Source: Helicobacter apodemus
GTDB lineage: Bacteria > Campylobacterota > Campylobacteria > Campylobacterales > Helicobacteraceae
Assembly (NCBI RefSeq): GCF_000765745.2
Contig: NZ_JRPC02000001.1
Location: 1 to 64,000, forward strand
DNA length: 64,000 nt
Direction: 5' to 3'
Shown: in pieces, positions 7,412-17,309 of the stretch
Layout: each line of letters begins with the position of its first letter
How positions within the stretch are numbered: the stretch's first letter is position 1
Notes under the pieces: model-generated
What the model was told of the DNA's origin: nothing
What the model saw: the letters and a program-made list of their open reading frames with translations, nothing else
Database searches by the model: none
Made by a program: the position numbers and the translations under genes

Positions 7412-8961
7412 TCTATATCTTTAAGGCATCGTGTTGCAAAATCTATTGCTTCTTTAGTAATGTCTTTTCCACTTATCATTCTCGCGATTTCTTCAATCCT
7501 CCCTGCCTTATCTAATTCTATAATTCCTGATGTTGCTACTTGTTTTTGCACCAAAAAATGTTTTGTTGCCACACTTGGCATATGCGGTTGATGAGAAATT
7601 GCAAAGATTTGAAAATTACTAGAGAGCTTTTTTAAAATCAAAGCTACCCCTTGAGATTCTTCCCCACTTAAGTTAGCATCAATTTCATCTAAAATAATAA
7701 GGGCTTGGTTTTTAACTTCGGTATTTTGAATAAGTAGCAAAGCAAGTCTTAAACGATTAACCTCTCCGGCACTAAGGTTTTTTAATGCAGTATTAGGCGG
7801 AAAAATCATTGAAAGAAAAAAATCCCCCAAAGACTCTTCTAAAATCTCATAAAGAATCTCTATTTTTACTTGTGGCATTTTAAGGGTTATTAAAATCTCA
7901 TTTAAATCCTTGTTAAAATCCTCTAAATGTTCTTTTCTAGAGCTTAGAAGCATTTGTGTATGTTGGGATAATAATGCTTTGGCTTCCTTGAAAGAGTTTT
8001 TTGCCTCCTTTAAGTCCTGCTCGATATTTTCGTATTTTTGTAATTCTTGCCTTTTGTTTTCTAAATATTCTAATGCCTCCTTAATTCCTCCATATCTATG
8101 CTTTAAAGAGCTTAATTCCTCCAAACGATTTAGAATTGTGTCGATATTGCTCTCTTGTAATTCTGCTAAATATTCCTTTTCTCTCTCACAGATTAATTCA
8201 AGTTCATTTAAAGATTCTAAAATAGGACTATTGGATTCACCAACAAGTTCTAAGAAGTTTGAAATTTTATGGCTATGATTTAAGATTTCTGAAACTTCTT
8301 GGATGCTTTGTGCGATTTTCTCTTTTTTTGAAATAGCTTTTTTAAGTGCTAAAAGTTCCTCATACTCCCCCTCTTTAGGAGATAGAGCTTCTAGCTTGTC
8401 AATTTCAAAACGCACAAACTCCTTAAGCTCATAAATTTGTAAGGATTCCCGCTCTAAAGCCTCTAATTTTTTTTTACTTTTTTGGTATTGTATGAAACTT
8501 TGATGATAATTATTAAGCTTTTGTTGATGGATACTACTTCTAAACTCACAATAACCATCTAAAATAAAGAGTAAATTTTCCTGACTTAACTCTTCACCCC
8601 TCTTTGTCGCTAAATGTTTTAAAAAAGGAGCAAATAACTCTTGAATCTTTTTTTTAGGGATTTTTTGAGCATTAAGAAAATAGCTCACTTTTTCTTTTTT
8701 TATAATACTTAAAACAACTTCTCCTTCATCAATTAAATCACTAAATTCTTCAGATACTCCTTCTAACTCCAAGTAAGCTTCCAATTTAGAGGCATTACAC
8801 TCCCTTAATCCAAAAAGGGCTAAAATGGATTCCATCAACACGGATTTACCAGCCCCACTTGCACCACTAAAAACATTAAAATAAGCACTAGGTTCAAAGG
8901 ATACTTCTTTAAAAGCTGGGGAGTTAAAAATTGAAATTTTATGGAGTAGCAATTTTTGCAT
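7408..8961 (-). CDS. recN: DNA repair protein RecN
   Basis: SMC-like ATPase acting early in double-strand-break repair. With the ATG at 8961 the protein has 517 residues: Walker A GASGAGKS at 33-40, long coiled-coil arms at about 150-350, signature LSAGE at 396-400 and Walker B LIILDE ending at 426. I chose 8961 over an in-frame TTG at 8973 because the ATG overlaps the nadK stop in a TAATG junction and is preceded by GGGGGGAA. It is coupled to rqcH downstream through a 4-base overlap. Confidence 0.95.
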   Translation of the reverse strand: MQKLLLHKISIFNSPAFKEVSFEPSAYFNVFSGASGAGKSVLMESILALFGLRECNASKLEAYLELEGVSEEFSDLIDEGEVVLSIIKKEKVSYFLNAQKIPKKKIQELFAPFLKHLATKRGEELSQENLLFILDGYCEFRSSIHQQKLNNYHQSFIQYQKSKKKLEALERESLQIYELKEFVRFEIDKLEALSPKEGEYEELLALKKAISKKEKIAQSIQEVSEILNHSHKISNFLELVGESNSPILESLNELELICEREKEYLAELQESNIDTILNRLEELSSLKHRYGGIKEALEYLENKRQELQKYENIEQDLKEAKNSFKEAKALLSQHTQMLLSSRKEHLEDFNKDLNEILITLKMPQVKIEILYEILEESLGDFFLSMIFPPNTALKNLSAGEVNRLRLALLLIQNTEVKNQALIILDEIDANLSGEESQGVALILKKLSSNFQIFAISHQPHMPSVATKHFLVQKQVATSGIIELDKAGRIEEIARMISGKDITKEAIDFATRCLKDIE

Positions 8962-9800
8962 TATTCCCCCCAATGGAATTTTTGACGAAGAATTTTAAAA
9001 TAATTCCAATGGGGATTATGGATAAGTTTTACTCCACTTTTTAAAGCCTTAATATGAATACATTGATTAGGTTTTAAAAGTTTATTTTCTTGCCCATCAA
9101 TAACAACATTACATTCCTCATTATTCCCCACTTCTATATCCACTTCAAATTCCCCGGGTAAAACCAAAGGTCTTTGTGTGAGAGAATGAGGGCAAATAGG
9201 AGTAAGTAATAAATTATAAGAGAAAGGATAAACCACAGCTCCACCGGCACTAATATTATAAGCCGTAGAACCTGTAGGGGTGGCAATAATCAAACCATCC
9301 CCATAATAAGAATTAAAATATTCTCCATCAATAGAAGCCTTTAGATGTATCATAGAGCCATTATTAATATGCCTTAAAATAATATCATTAAGTGCAAAAA
9401 AACAATCCCCATTAATACTCCCCTCTAACATCATATGATTAGCAATATTATAATTTCCACTCTTTAAAAGAGGGAAAAAGGTTTCTACTTCTTCTTTTTG
9501 CAAATCTGTTAAAAATCCTAAATTCCCCATATTAATACCTAAAATTGGCTTTTGATGGATAAAAGAGCGTCTAGCGACAGAAATTAAAGTGCCATCCCCC
9601 CCAATAGAAAGCAAAGCATCGCTTTTATGACAAACACTTTCAAAATCCAAACCCTCTATCCCTATCATCTTTGCACTAATGGATTCTAAAACTACTTCAA
9701 ACCCTAAAGAGGTAGCTAAATCTTGAAATTCAAAAAAATATTGCTTTAAAGAATGTGTAAGGGGGCGTAAAAATACGCCGATAGTATGAATAGGCTCCAT
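8961..9800 (-). CDS. nadK: NAD kinase
   Basis: Phosphorylates NAD to NADP in the cytoplasm; 279 residues, normal length. The diagnostic GGDGT is at 67-71, NMGNLGFLT at 90-98, and the NAD-binding TPTGSTAYN at 174-182. The start overlaps the stop of the preceding gene and its own stop overlaps recN, both as TAATG, so at least four genes are translationally linked. Confidence 0.96.
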   Translation of the reverse strand: MEPIHTIGVFLRPLTHSLKQYFFEFQDLATSLGFEVVLESISAKMIGIEGLDFESVCHKSDALLSIGGDGTLISVARRSFIHQKPILGINMGNLGFLTDLQKEEVETFFPLLKSGNYNIANHMMLEGSINGDCFFALNDIILRHINNGSMIHLKASIDGEYFNSYYGDGLIIATPTGSTAYNISAGGAVVYPFSYNLLLTPICPHSLTQRPLVLPGEFEVDIEVGNNEECNVVIDGQENKLLKPNQCIHIKALKSGVKLIHNPHWNYFKILRQKFHWGE

Positions 9801-10504
9801 TATTCTACAAAATAAGCTTTAATGCTATAGCCCCTTTGGTTAGGTCTTTGGATACTAGGACCTTCAAAAGCAGTAGCATTAGGTATTTTTGAATAAATCT
9901 GATTAATTGCTTCTCTTGCTCTAAAACTTGCTAAACCTTCTTGCTTTAATTCTGGAGATAATCCACGATAAGGATTAGTGTCTACAATTCCTTGCACTTC
10001 AAAAGCTACTACTTGCATATCTTCTTCTAATTCTTTAGATACTTTTGTCGCAATAGAAAGCAAACAACCTTGCGGAATCTCCCATCTTCCTATATCCATA
10101 GAAAAGCACTCTGCAATAATTTGTTTTTTAGGTTTAATAACATAGCGAATATTTGTTAAAGTATTTTCACTTTTACTACCTTGCTCAAATGATACCCCAA
10201 TACCACCTTTCATAGAATTAGCAAGTTCCATTAACTCTTGCTCTTTTTGCATTAGGGCAAATTGTAATCGCTTAATCTCTTCATCTTTTGTATCCTCTAT
10301 AACTTCAACATAAAGATCCTCTTCTCCTGTTTTTCCTGTAAAAAAATTTTGAATTTTTGCAACACTATCTTGCCCAAAAGGCTGTTTTAACAAATAAAAA
10401 CCAATAGCACAAAGCAAAAGAATAATAAAGATTAGAATCCATAAAAAGCTCCAACCCCTCTTTGGTTCTTCTTCAAACCTTATCTCCATTCCATTATTTG
10501 CCAT
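9800..10504 (-). CDS. Membrane-anchored periplasmic protein, hypothetical
   Basis: A 234-residue protein with a charged N-terminus, a single hydrophobic helix at about 19-39 and a periplasmic remainder. A short helical segment (about 70-95) leads into a C-terminal domain with DTNPYRGLSPELKQEGLA and ASFRAREAINQIYSKIP. The tail faintly recalls OmpA-like peptidoglycan-binding domains, but I do not see the full motif. It sits between the J-domain protein gene and nadK; a TAATG junction couples it to nadK. Function unknown. Confidence 0.8.
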   Translation of the reverse strand: MANNGMEIRFEEEPKRGWSFLWILIFIILLLCAIGFYLLKQPFGQDSVAKIQNFFTGKTGEEDLYVEVIEDTKDEEIKRLQFALMQKEQELMELANSMKGGIGVSFEQGSKSENTLTNIRYVIKPKKQIIAECFSMDIGRWEIPQGCLLSIATKVSKELEEDMQVVAFEVQGIVDTNPYRGLSPELKQEGLASFRAREAINQIYSKIPNATAFEGPSIQRPNQRGYSIKAYFVE

Positions 10505-10513
10505 CTTGCCTCC

Positions 10514-11326
10514 TTAATAAGCTATTCTTCTAAAGTTACTCTTAATATTCTCATAGGCTTCTTTGATAATCCTAAACTTTTCTGCATAACCTTCAACAAT
10601 TTTACCATCTTGCCCATAAACATTATCAGGGTGATAAATTTTTGCTAATTCTACATAACGATTCTTAATAATTTCAAAAGCATCATTATAACTACAACCC
10701 AAAATTTTATAACTTTTTTTCAGTATTTTCTCCTCCTGTGTCAAATATTCTTCAAAACATTCAAAGGTATTATGAGATTTAAAAGTCTCATAATCAAAAT
10801 CAAGAACAATATTATGAATAATCTTAGCAGATAATATAGTAATGAGTTTCTCCCAAAAATAAGGGCTACTTGAATCTAAGAAAATCTCTTTTTTTGTATA
10901 ACTAATTAAAAAATCTTGAAAAAAGGATGTCAAATAACGTTTTGCTAAACGATTAGGACGATTTAGTCTTAAACAAACTTGAGAATTACTAATGTTACTT
11001 TGAATAATCTGCAAAGAGACAACAATATGCTCTAACATAGCTCTATTTTCTATCATTTTAATGCGTATGGGTAGATAGCTACTATCTAAAATAGTATCAA
11101 ATTTTTCGCTTTGCTTCTTACATTCATCTTGCATAGCAACATGATATGCCCAATTCAAAAAATAATTTTTTTTATAACGTTCCCCATCATCTAAGATCAA
11201 AACAGAACTTGAGAGACGATAAGCCTTTGAAAAATGCTTATATGCAAAATCCACTGCACGTTTTAAAAATTGTGATTCTTTTTCTATACTAACTTGAATG
11301 TATGGCTCTAAGAGCTCTACTTTCAT
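10514..11326 (-). CDS. J-domain protein
   Basis: A 270-residue protein whose C-terminal 70 residues form a J domain, with the DnaK-contacting HPD at 232-234 between two helices (YVELAKIYHPD and a later EAYENIKSNF). The N-terminal 195 residues have no motif I recognise, so this is not DnaJ itself but a dedicated co-chaperone. It lies 46 bases after the dynamin-like pair on the same strand, which suggests co-expression and perhaps a role in remodelling those GTPases; the latter is inference. Confidence 0.85.
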   Translation of the reverse strand: MKVELLEPYIQVSIEKESQFLKRAVDFAYKHFSKAYRLSSSVLILDDGERYKKNYFLNWAYHVAMQDECKKQSEKFDTILDSSYLPIRIKMIENRAMLEHIVVSLQIIQSNISNSQVCLRLNRPNRLAKRYLTSFFQDFLISYTKKEIFLDSSSPYFWEKLITILSAKIIHNIVLDFDYETFKSHNTFECFEEYLTQEEKILKKSYKILGCSYNDAFEIIKNRYVELAKIYHPDNVYGQDGKIVEGYAEKFRIIKEAYENIKSNFRRIAY

Positions 11327-11372
11327 ATTATCGTCCTTTGATCCATATAAAGTTATTATACTTCAAGGCAGC

Positions 11373-13367
11373 TTAAGTTCCTTTTGAAAACTCTGAAATT
11401 TTGCCTAAATTTTTTGAGATTGTATTCATTTCTTCTTTAATTTCACATTTTTCGCTCTCAATATTTGCTATTTTATCCTCAATAATCTCTTGAAGATGCG
11501 TATTAAATTGTGAATAGGTTTTTTTTAAAAGATTCATAGGACCAAAAAGCCTTGCCTGAAACTGCTCAAAACAAAAGGCTGTGTTTAAAATCTCACGAAT
11601 ATTCTCTAAAGTTGGCACAAAAAGTGCAAACTCCATAGGGTTTTCTTGAAATTTTTGCAAAGCATTTTTAATTTTTAAATCCAAAGTATTAAGCACCAAA
11701 GTAATACAATTATTATAATTAACGCCAATAAAATGACTAAGAAAAAATAACTCACTTTGCAAATAAGAAGTCGCTTTTAAATCATTGCTAAAAAAATCTA
11801 CTAAAAGGGTTTCATAATGGTTTTGTGAAAATTCTTGTAAGTTCTTTAAGGCTTGATTATTTGGAGCATACTTATAAATCTCTTGCTTCTTAACCTCTTT
11901 ATTTATCCATATTTGTATTTCTTTCTTAAGGGCATTGGAAAACCCTGAAATAAAGCCCAAAATAACTCCATAAAAGTCTCGAATTTGCACACTTAAAGCC
12001 TTAAAATCCTTGACTAATTGGGTATCAATATTTTGCAAAGAAATTTGCAATTTTTCTATGGGCAATACAAAAGTTTCTTTAGTATGTTTATAGGTTTTTT
12101 GCGTAAAGATTCCTTTTTGTTTAATTTCATAAGAAAATTGTATTTTTTCTAAACTTGTATAAATTTTCTGTGCTAGAACATCTAAGAGTAAATCTAAATT
12201 CCTATAAATATCATTAAACCTCTTTTGCTCTTGTTCTTGGTGTTTGAGACACTTTAAAGAAACATTTTGATAATGATTACTTAAAATCTTTTGTAGCCCC
12301 CCATAACAAAGATAAATTTTATGGTATTGCAAATGCAGCCTTATATGCATTTCTTTAAGCTTTTTTAAAACACTATATTCCTTTGTTGTATTAGCTTGGG
12401 GTTTAATGACTTCATTAAAAAATTCAAAGATTAAAGGCATATTAGACTTCTCCATTAAGCCCTCATTCTCCCCCAAATGAGAGATTTCTGTTTGGATTTC
12501 CTCTCTTTTTTTATAATAATAATCTTCAAAAATACCCAAAGATTCTTGAGTTTTTGGAGAGTTAGCAATATGATGAGAAATCTTTAAAAAAAAGCTCTCT
12601 AAAATTTTCTTTTGGGTATTTAATCCTGCCCTTAAAGCTTCTTTAGACGATACAGGAATGATTTTAGCAAACATTCCTTCAAAAGCATTTTGTGTATAAG
12701 CTAAGCTTATTTGTATCTCTTCTTCATTTTTTAATCTGTCTTTTTGGTTAAGCACACAAAGACTTTTTTGTGCATAACGTTGTATCATCTCCTTTAATAA
12801 GAGTTTTTCACTATTTTTTCCTGCGTTATCAATTAAAGTTATCCAAATAACTCCATCAACATTCTCTAGTATCCTCTGGGTTACTAAAGTATCTTCAATG
12901 TTTTGAGAATTAAACCCCGGAGTATCTAAAAAATTCATACCCTTAAGGAACAAAAGGGGAGCATAAAGACAAAAATAATCAATATCTTCAGAATTTTGTC
13001 TATTTAGAGAGTGAAAAAATTCAACATCGTGTAAAAATCTCCTACCATCTTTATACAAAACTTCTAAGACATACTCCTCCCCATAGCAAATTTTACAGAC
13101 TTTAGAAGTAATAGGCGTAACACCTGTTGGTAAAATACTTTGCCCTAAAAGTGCATTTAAAAAGGTGCTTTTACCACTTGAAAACTGCCCTATAACAGCA
13201 ATCTGCAAAGGCTCTTTGGGTTGGTTTTGCAATTGTTGTATAAACTCTAAGGAATAATCATTAGGATTTAAATTTTTACAAATTTCAAAAATAAACTTTT
13301 GTAAAGGAGTCCTTTTAGCATTAGATTCTAAAATTTCTTGGCATTGTTTTATATAGGTTTCAAGCAT
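11373..13367 (-). CDS. Dynamin-like GTPase, partner 1
   Basis: A 664-residue large GTPase: G1 GQFSSGKST at about 60-68, G3 DTPG at 148-151 and G4 NQKD at 207-210, followed by long helical stalk regions. Campylobacter jejuni has two adjacent dynamin-like proteins that form a heteromeric membrane-tethering complex, and this pair looks equivalent. The ATG at 13367 overlaps the end of the partner gene by 8 bases and is preceded by AAGGGG; an in-frame TTG at 13388 is less likely. Expected role: membrane binding or remodelling at the inner membrane. Confidence 0.88.
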   Translation of the reverse strand: MLETYIKQCQEILESNAKRTPLQKFIFEICKNLNPNDYSLEFIQQLQNQPKEPLQIAVIGQFSSGKSTFLNALLGQSILPTGVTPITSKVCKICYGEEYVLEVLYKDGRRFLHDVEFFHSLNRQNSEDIDYFCLYAPLLFLKGMNFLDTPGFNSQNIEDTLVTQRILENVDGVIWITLIDNAGKNSEKLLLKEMIQRYAQKSLCVLNQKDRLKNEEEIQISLAYTQNAFEGMFAKIIPVSSKEALRAGLNTQKKILESFFLKISHHIANSPKTQESLGIFEDYYYKKREEIQTEISHLGENEGLMEKSNMPLIFEFFNEVIKPQANTTKEYSVLKKLKEMHIRLHLQYHKIYLCYGGLQKILSNHYQNVSLKCLKHQEQEQKRFNDIYRNLDLLLDVLAQKIYTSLEKIQFSYEIKQKGIFTQKTYKHTKETFVLPIEKLQISLQNIDTQLVKDFKALSVQIRDFYGVILGFISGFSNALKKEIQIWINKEVKKQEIYKYAPNNQALKNLQEFSQNHYETLLVDFFSNDLKATSYLQSELFFLSHFIGVNYNNCITLVLNTLDLKIKNALQKFQENPMEFALFVPTLENIREILNTAFCFEQFQARLFGPMNLLKKTYSQFNTHLQEIIEDKIANIESEKCEIKEEMNTISKNLGKISEFSKGT

Positions 13368-15657
13368 AGGCTTTACCCCTTGTTGCATACATTTGTAAAG
13401 CTCTAAAAATCTCTAAAGATTCTTCTAAAAGCCCCTCAAAAGTATCAAAGCTTTTTTGCTTTAAAATCTTTTGTTCTTGCGTAATTGCATTCTCCCTTAA
13501 AGATTTATTCAAAATTTCATCTTTTGTAGCTATATTTTTATTCATCTCATCAAAAATACTCTTTAGGGCATTATCAAAGGTTAAAATGAGTTCGTCTTGT
13601 AGAGTATGGCTTTGTGCTACAATTTCTTCAATAAAACTCTCAAATCCTACCTTAAAAGCTAAATTCAACATCTCTAAAAGTAAGCTTGATTGATTTTTAT
13701 TATATTGAAGAAGTTTAGGGATAATAGCATTTAAGATTTGCTTTTTTGTCTTTATAAGCATCGTTTCGTTCAAATGGAATTTTAGAAGTTGTCCTCCATC
13801 ACTTACAATTTGCATTTTATTTTGAATTTGTAGAATCTTTTTAGTCAAACTTTGCTGGTATTGGCGTAAAATATCCACTAAAAAATCCTTTAATCCTTGG
13901 TTTAAAATATTCTCTAGCCTTGCGTTATCTGGAGCTTTATTTCTTTGATAATCATACATTATATCATCAAAAAGTCTCTGGATAAGGACATTCTGTGCCT
14001 CATCTAATTGTTGCATAAGAAATACTTTTAAACTCTTTAAATATTCCTCCACTTGCTCTTTGTATTCTTGTAAATTTTGCTCCTTAAGCTTATAAGCTTC
14101 TAAAGCCTTTTGCCTTTGTCCTTTCGCCTCTAAAATAACTTTTTGTATTTTATCCTCTGTTGCAAAAAGCAAGTCTTTTTGCAACAGCAAATACTCTTTA
14201 TATTGTTTAATAATCTTTATAAGTCCTTGTGTAAGAGTATAAATAATATCCTTAGATTGAAAACTATCCTGTCCCAAAAGGGTTTTGTTAAGATAGTCTT
14301 TAAAGACTTGAAAATTAGAAGATTCTAAACTATATCCTAATTCCATAGCCTTCTTAGGATCTATTTGGCATAACAAAGCAGGATAGCTAGAAAGATAAAT
14401 AAAATCTACACGTTCCATAAACAAATCTAACTCTTTTTTATCTATAACTTCTAAAAGCTGCTTTTTAATACTCCCTTGAGTATATTGCAAAGCCGCTTGT
14501 AATTCCTTCTCCTCTAATAAATCAGCATGCGTTAAAACAACCAAAAGTCTAGAGATATTGGTAGTTTCTAAAGTTTGTAAAATAAAATCTATATCCAATT
14601 GGGTAGCACTTTGTGAGGCATTCATAGCGTGAATTAGCAAATCACATCTTTTAATACAATTCTTAGTAATTTCCTCTCTTTGAATAATAGGATCATCAAG
14701 ACCTGGAGTATCAACAATTTCTACATTATTCTTTAAAATTTCTAAAGGAGTAAAAAGTGTAATAGTTTTTACTAAATTACACAATTTATCTGGGTGATTG
14801 GCAGAAGTAAAAACAGGTAACTCCTCTAAGGGAATCCGCATAATCTTTGAATCTTCTAATATATATTCTTGTAAGCTTTGTGTAAATTTAGGGAGTGCTT
14901 TTAATGTGCTTAAAATCTCTAAATCAAAAGTCTTTTGAAGAATCTCCCATTCTCTTTTATTCCAAAAAGTAACTTCTGCATAAGAGGTTTGATGATATTT
15001 TAAAATTGTCAAACTTGCAGTCTCTGGAATGGTTGAACTCCCTAAGACTTCCTTACCCAATAAAGCATTTAAAAGCGTGCTTTTACCCGAGCTTAAAACC
15101 CCACTTACCCCAATAGAAAAATGTTTATTTTTTGCCCTTTGCAATAAAATTTCAAATTCTTTTTCCATCGTATTATCACTAGCTACTATCTTTTTTACTT
15201 GGTTTTGCAATATTTCTAAACTTTCATCAAAGAAATTTTGAAATTCCCTAGAAAAAGATTGGATTTTAGATTCTTTTGCATAACTTTTACGCCCCAAAAT
15301 AACTTGCAAAAAACCCTGCATTTTTAAAAAATGCTTATTTTCAACCAATCTCTTTTCATATAAAACATTTAATTTCGCCAAAATAGTTTCTACAAATTCT
15401 TTAGAAATACTCTCTTGTTGTAATTGCAAACATAATCCATATTGCACTTGCAAAATCAATTTATAACTTATGGTATCCCTTAAATATTGTCTATAAAATT
15501 GTAATAAAATAGGAACTTCCCAAAAAACTTGAAAATTCTTAGAATCTAAGCTTAGAATAATAGCCACCTTATCGCTACTACTTTCAAGATTAGAATCCAT
15601 AATATGCAAATTCTTTAAAGGATAGACTTCTTTAAAAAACTCCTCTAACTCCTCCAT
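13360..15657 (-). CDS. Dynamin-like GTPase, partner 2
   Basis: A 765-residue dynamin-family protein with an N-terminal extension of about 180 residues before the GTPase domain: G1 GVLSSGKST at 186-194, G3 DTPG at 316-319, G4 THAD at 376-379. The C-terminal half is helical with extensive coiled-coil character (about 480-540). It is the first gene of the pair, with its stop overlapping the start of partner 1, so the two are probably made in fixed ratio. A 178-base AT-rich gap separates it from pdxA and must hold the promoter. Confidence 0.88.
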   Translation of the reverse strand: MEELEEFFKEVYPLKNLHIMDSNLESSSDKVAIILSLDSKNFQVFWEVPILLQFYRQYLRDTISYKLILQVQYGLCLQLQQESISKEFVETILAKLNVLYEKRLVENKHFLKMQGFLQVILGRKSYAKESKIQSFSREFQNFFDESLEILQNQVKKIVASDNTMEKEFEILLQRAKNKHFSIGVSGVLSSGKSTLLNALLGKEVLGSSTIPETASLTILKYHQTSYAEVTFWNKREWEILQKTFDLEILSTLKALPKFTQSLQEYILEDSKIMRIPLEELPVFTSANHPDKLCNLVKTITLFTPLEILKNNVEIVDTPGLDDPIIQREEITKNCIKRCDLLIHAMNASQSATQLDIDFILQTLETTNISRLLVVLTHADLLEEKELQAALQYTQGSIKKQLLEVIDKKELDLFMERVDFIYLSSYPALLCQIDPKKAMELGYSLESSNFQVFKDYLNKTLLGQDSFQSKDIIYTLTQGLIKIIKQYKEYLLLQKDLLFATEDKIQKVILEAKGQRQKALEAYKLKEQNLQEYKEQVEEYLKSLKVFLMQQLDEAQNVLIQRLFDDIMYDYQRNKAPDNARLENILNQGLKDFLVDILRQYQQSLTKKILQIQNKMQIVSDGGQLLKFHLNETMLIKTKKQILNAIIPKLLQYNKNQSSLLLEMLNLAFKVGFESFIEEIVAQSHTLQDELILTFDNALKSIFDEMNKNIATKDEILNKSLRENAITQEQKILKQKSFDTFEGLLEESLEIFRALQMYATRGKAYA

Positions 15658-15835
15658 AGCACCTCATTCTCAATAATATCACATTTTAAAACTAATAATT
15701 TTAAACCAAAAACCATAATATAACAAAAATTCCTTTAGCACCACCCATTAAAACAAGAAATATATTGTTACATAAAATATCAATAAAAATTTAAGAAACA
15801 TTAACCATACACTCACTTAATAGTTAGTTTATGTT

Positions 15836-16762
15836 TTATATTCTATCCCCTCCTTTTGTTTTCAAGTTATGTCTAATTATTTCCTTAATAGCATTCCTAT
15901 AGCTTTTAGTATCAGCTTTATTGCCATAAGCAATATCAAAAGCCGTGCCGTGATCAACGGAAGTGCGGATAAAGGGCAAATTCAATGTAAGATTAATACT
16001 ATTTTTAAAGTAAAGCATTTTAAGCGGAATTAACCCTTGATCGTGATACATAGCCACATAATAACGCCAATGCTTACCAACAAATGCAGTATCTGGCACT
16101 AAAGGACCTATGAATCTTTCTTCACCCATTACAATATTAGCTCTTTTAATAGCTTCCCTAATCACTTCTTCTTCATCTCCTAATACGCCAAAATCCCCCG
16201 CGTGAGGATTTAATCCTAAAACTCCACAAGGTGGCTTATGGATAAAAGGAGCTAACTGCAACAAAAATTTCAACAAAGATTCAAAAGTTATTTTTTCAAA
16301 AACCTCTCTTAAAGGAATATGATCACTAAATAAAGCCATATATAGCTTCTTGCACCCTAAAACCATAATCACTTCTTGTTTAAAAATATCCCTAAGGGCT
16401 TGTGTATGTCCTGCATAAGGAACATTAGCTAATTGCCAGGCTTTTTTATGGATAGGCAAAGTTGTAATAGCTTGTACTTTATGTTCTTTTACTAACTCTA
16501 AAGCTTTTAAAAAACTTGCATAAGAATATTCTCCACTCTCTTTAGTAATGCAGGCGGGTTCAATGCAAGGCATAAAAGAACAAGGAGATACACAACATAA
16601 ATCCTTAGGATCTTTTAATCCTAAAATTTTCGCAGCTTGTTTTAAAAGCTTCTCATCTACACAATAAATAGGCTGACAAATTTTTGAAATCTTTTTATGA
16701 CTTTTTAGTAAAATCTCTAAACCAATTCCATTAATATCCCCAACACTAATGGCAATTTTCAT
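15836..16762 (-). CDS. pdxA: 4-hydroxythreonine-4-phosphate dehydrogenase
   Basis: Pyridoxal-phosphate synthesis (DXP-dependent route). The 308 residues show GDINGIGLE at 8-16, His119 in GHTQ, His187 in NPHAGD and metal ligand His240 in MYHDQG. The same window carries dxs, whose product DXP is the other precursor of this route. The start overlaps the stop of the DUF2393 gene in TAATG. Confidence 0.95.
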   Translation of the reverse strand: MKIAISVGDINGIGLEILLKSHKKISKICQPIYCVDEKLLKQAAKILGLKDPKDLCCVSPCSFMPCIEPACITKESGEYSYASFLKALELVKEHKVQAITTLPIHKKAWQLANVPYAGHTQALRDIFKQEVIMVLGCKKLYMALFSDHIPLREVFEKITFESLLKFLLQLAPFIHKPPCGVLGLNPHAGDFGVLGDEEEVIREAIKRANIVMGEERFIGPLVPDTAFVGKHWRYYVAMYHDQGLIPLKMLYFKNSINLTLNLPFIRTSVDHGTAFDIAYGNKADTKSYRNAIKEIIRHNLKTKGGDRI

Positions 16763-17301
16763 TAATAACAGCTACCTCTTGTATTTAGAAAATATAAAAC
16801 TTCAGGATTAGGAGATGGGATAAGAATCTTAAAATCTAATTTTTCATCAACATTTAGAGGATTTTCATAAACTTGTAAATGCTTATAAATTGGTTTAATT
16901 TCATATCTCAAAGCTTGTAGTTTTTTAATACCTTTGGGAACAAAATTCACCGAGATTACACAGCCTCTAAATTTAATTATCCCCTTATTAACAAGACTCC
17001 CTTCTACAAAATAAGAATCATCATAATACATCTTTTGGTTAAATTTAAGAGTAATTTCAACCTTTCTAATAACATTTGTCATTAAAACTTGATAAACAAG
17101 AGGGGATAGAAAGAATAAAATCAAACCTACTAGAAACACTACAAAGGCTACTATAAAATAAGAACGCAATGCAACAAATAATAAGAGCAAAAGCAAAAGC
17201 ACTAAAAATCCACTAGTTAAAATCAAATAATCCGGCAAAGAAAAATATTCTGCAAAATCCATAAAAGAAGCGATGGTAGCCTTTAGTGAAACAATATCCA
17301 T
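16762..17301 (-). CDS. DUF2393-family membrane protein
   Basis: A 179-residue protein with two adjacent hydrophobic helices (about 26-46 and 48-72) and a C-terminal globular domain of about 105 residues that is probably periplasmic. This arrangement fits the DUF2393 family found mainly in Campylobacterota. Function is unknown. It lies 8 bases after hisIE and is coupled to pdxA. Confidence 0.75.
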   Translation of the reverse strand: MDIVSLKATIASFMDFAEYFSLPDYLILTSGFLVLLLLLLLFVALRSYFIVAFVVFLVGLILFFLSPLVYQVLMTNVIRKVEITLKFNQKMYYDDSYFVEGSLVNKGIIKFRGCVISVNFVPKGIKKLQALRYEIKPIYKHLQVYENPLNVDEKLDFKILIPSPNPEVLYFLNTRGSCY

Positions 17302-17309
17302 AAACTCAA

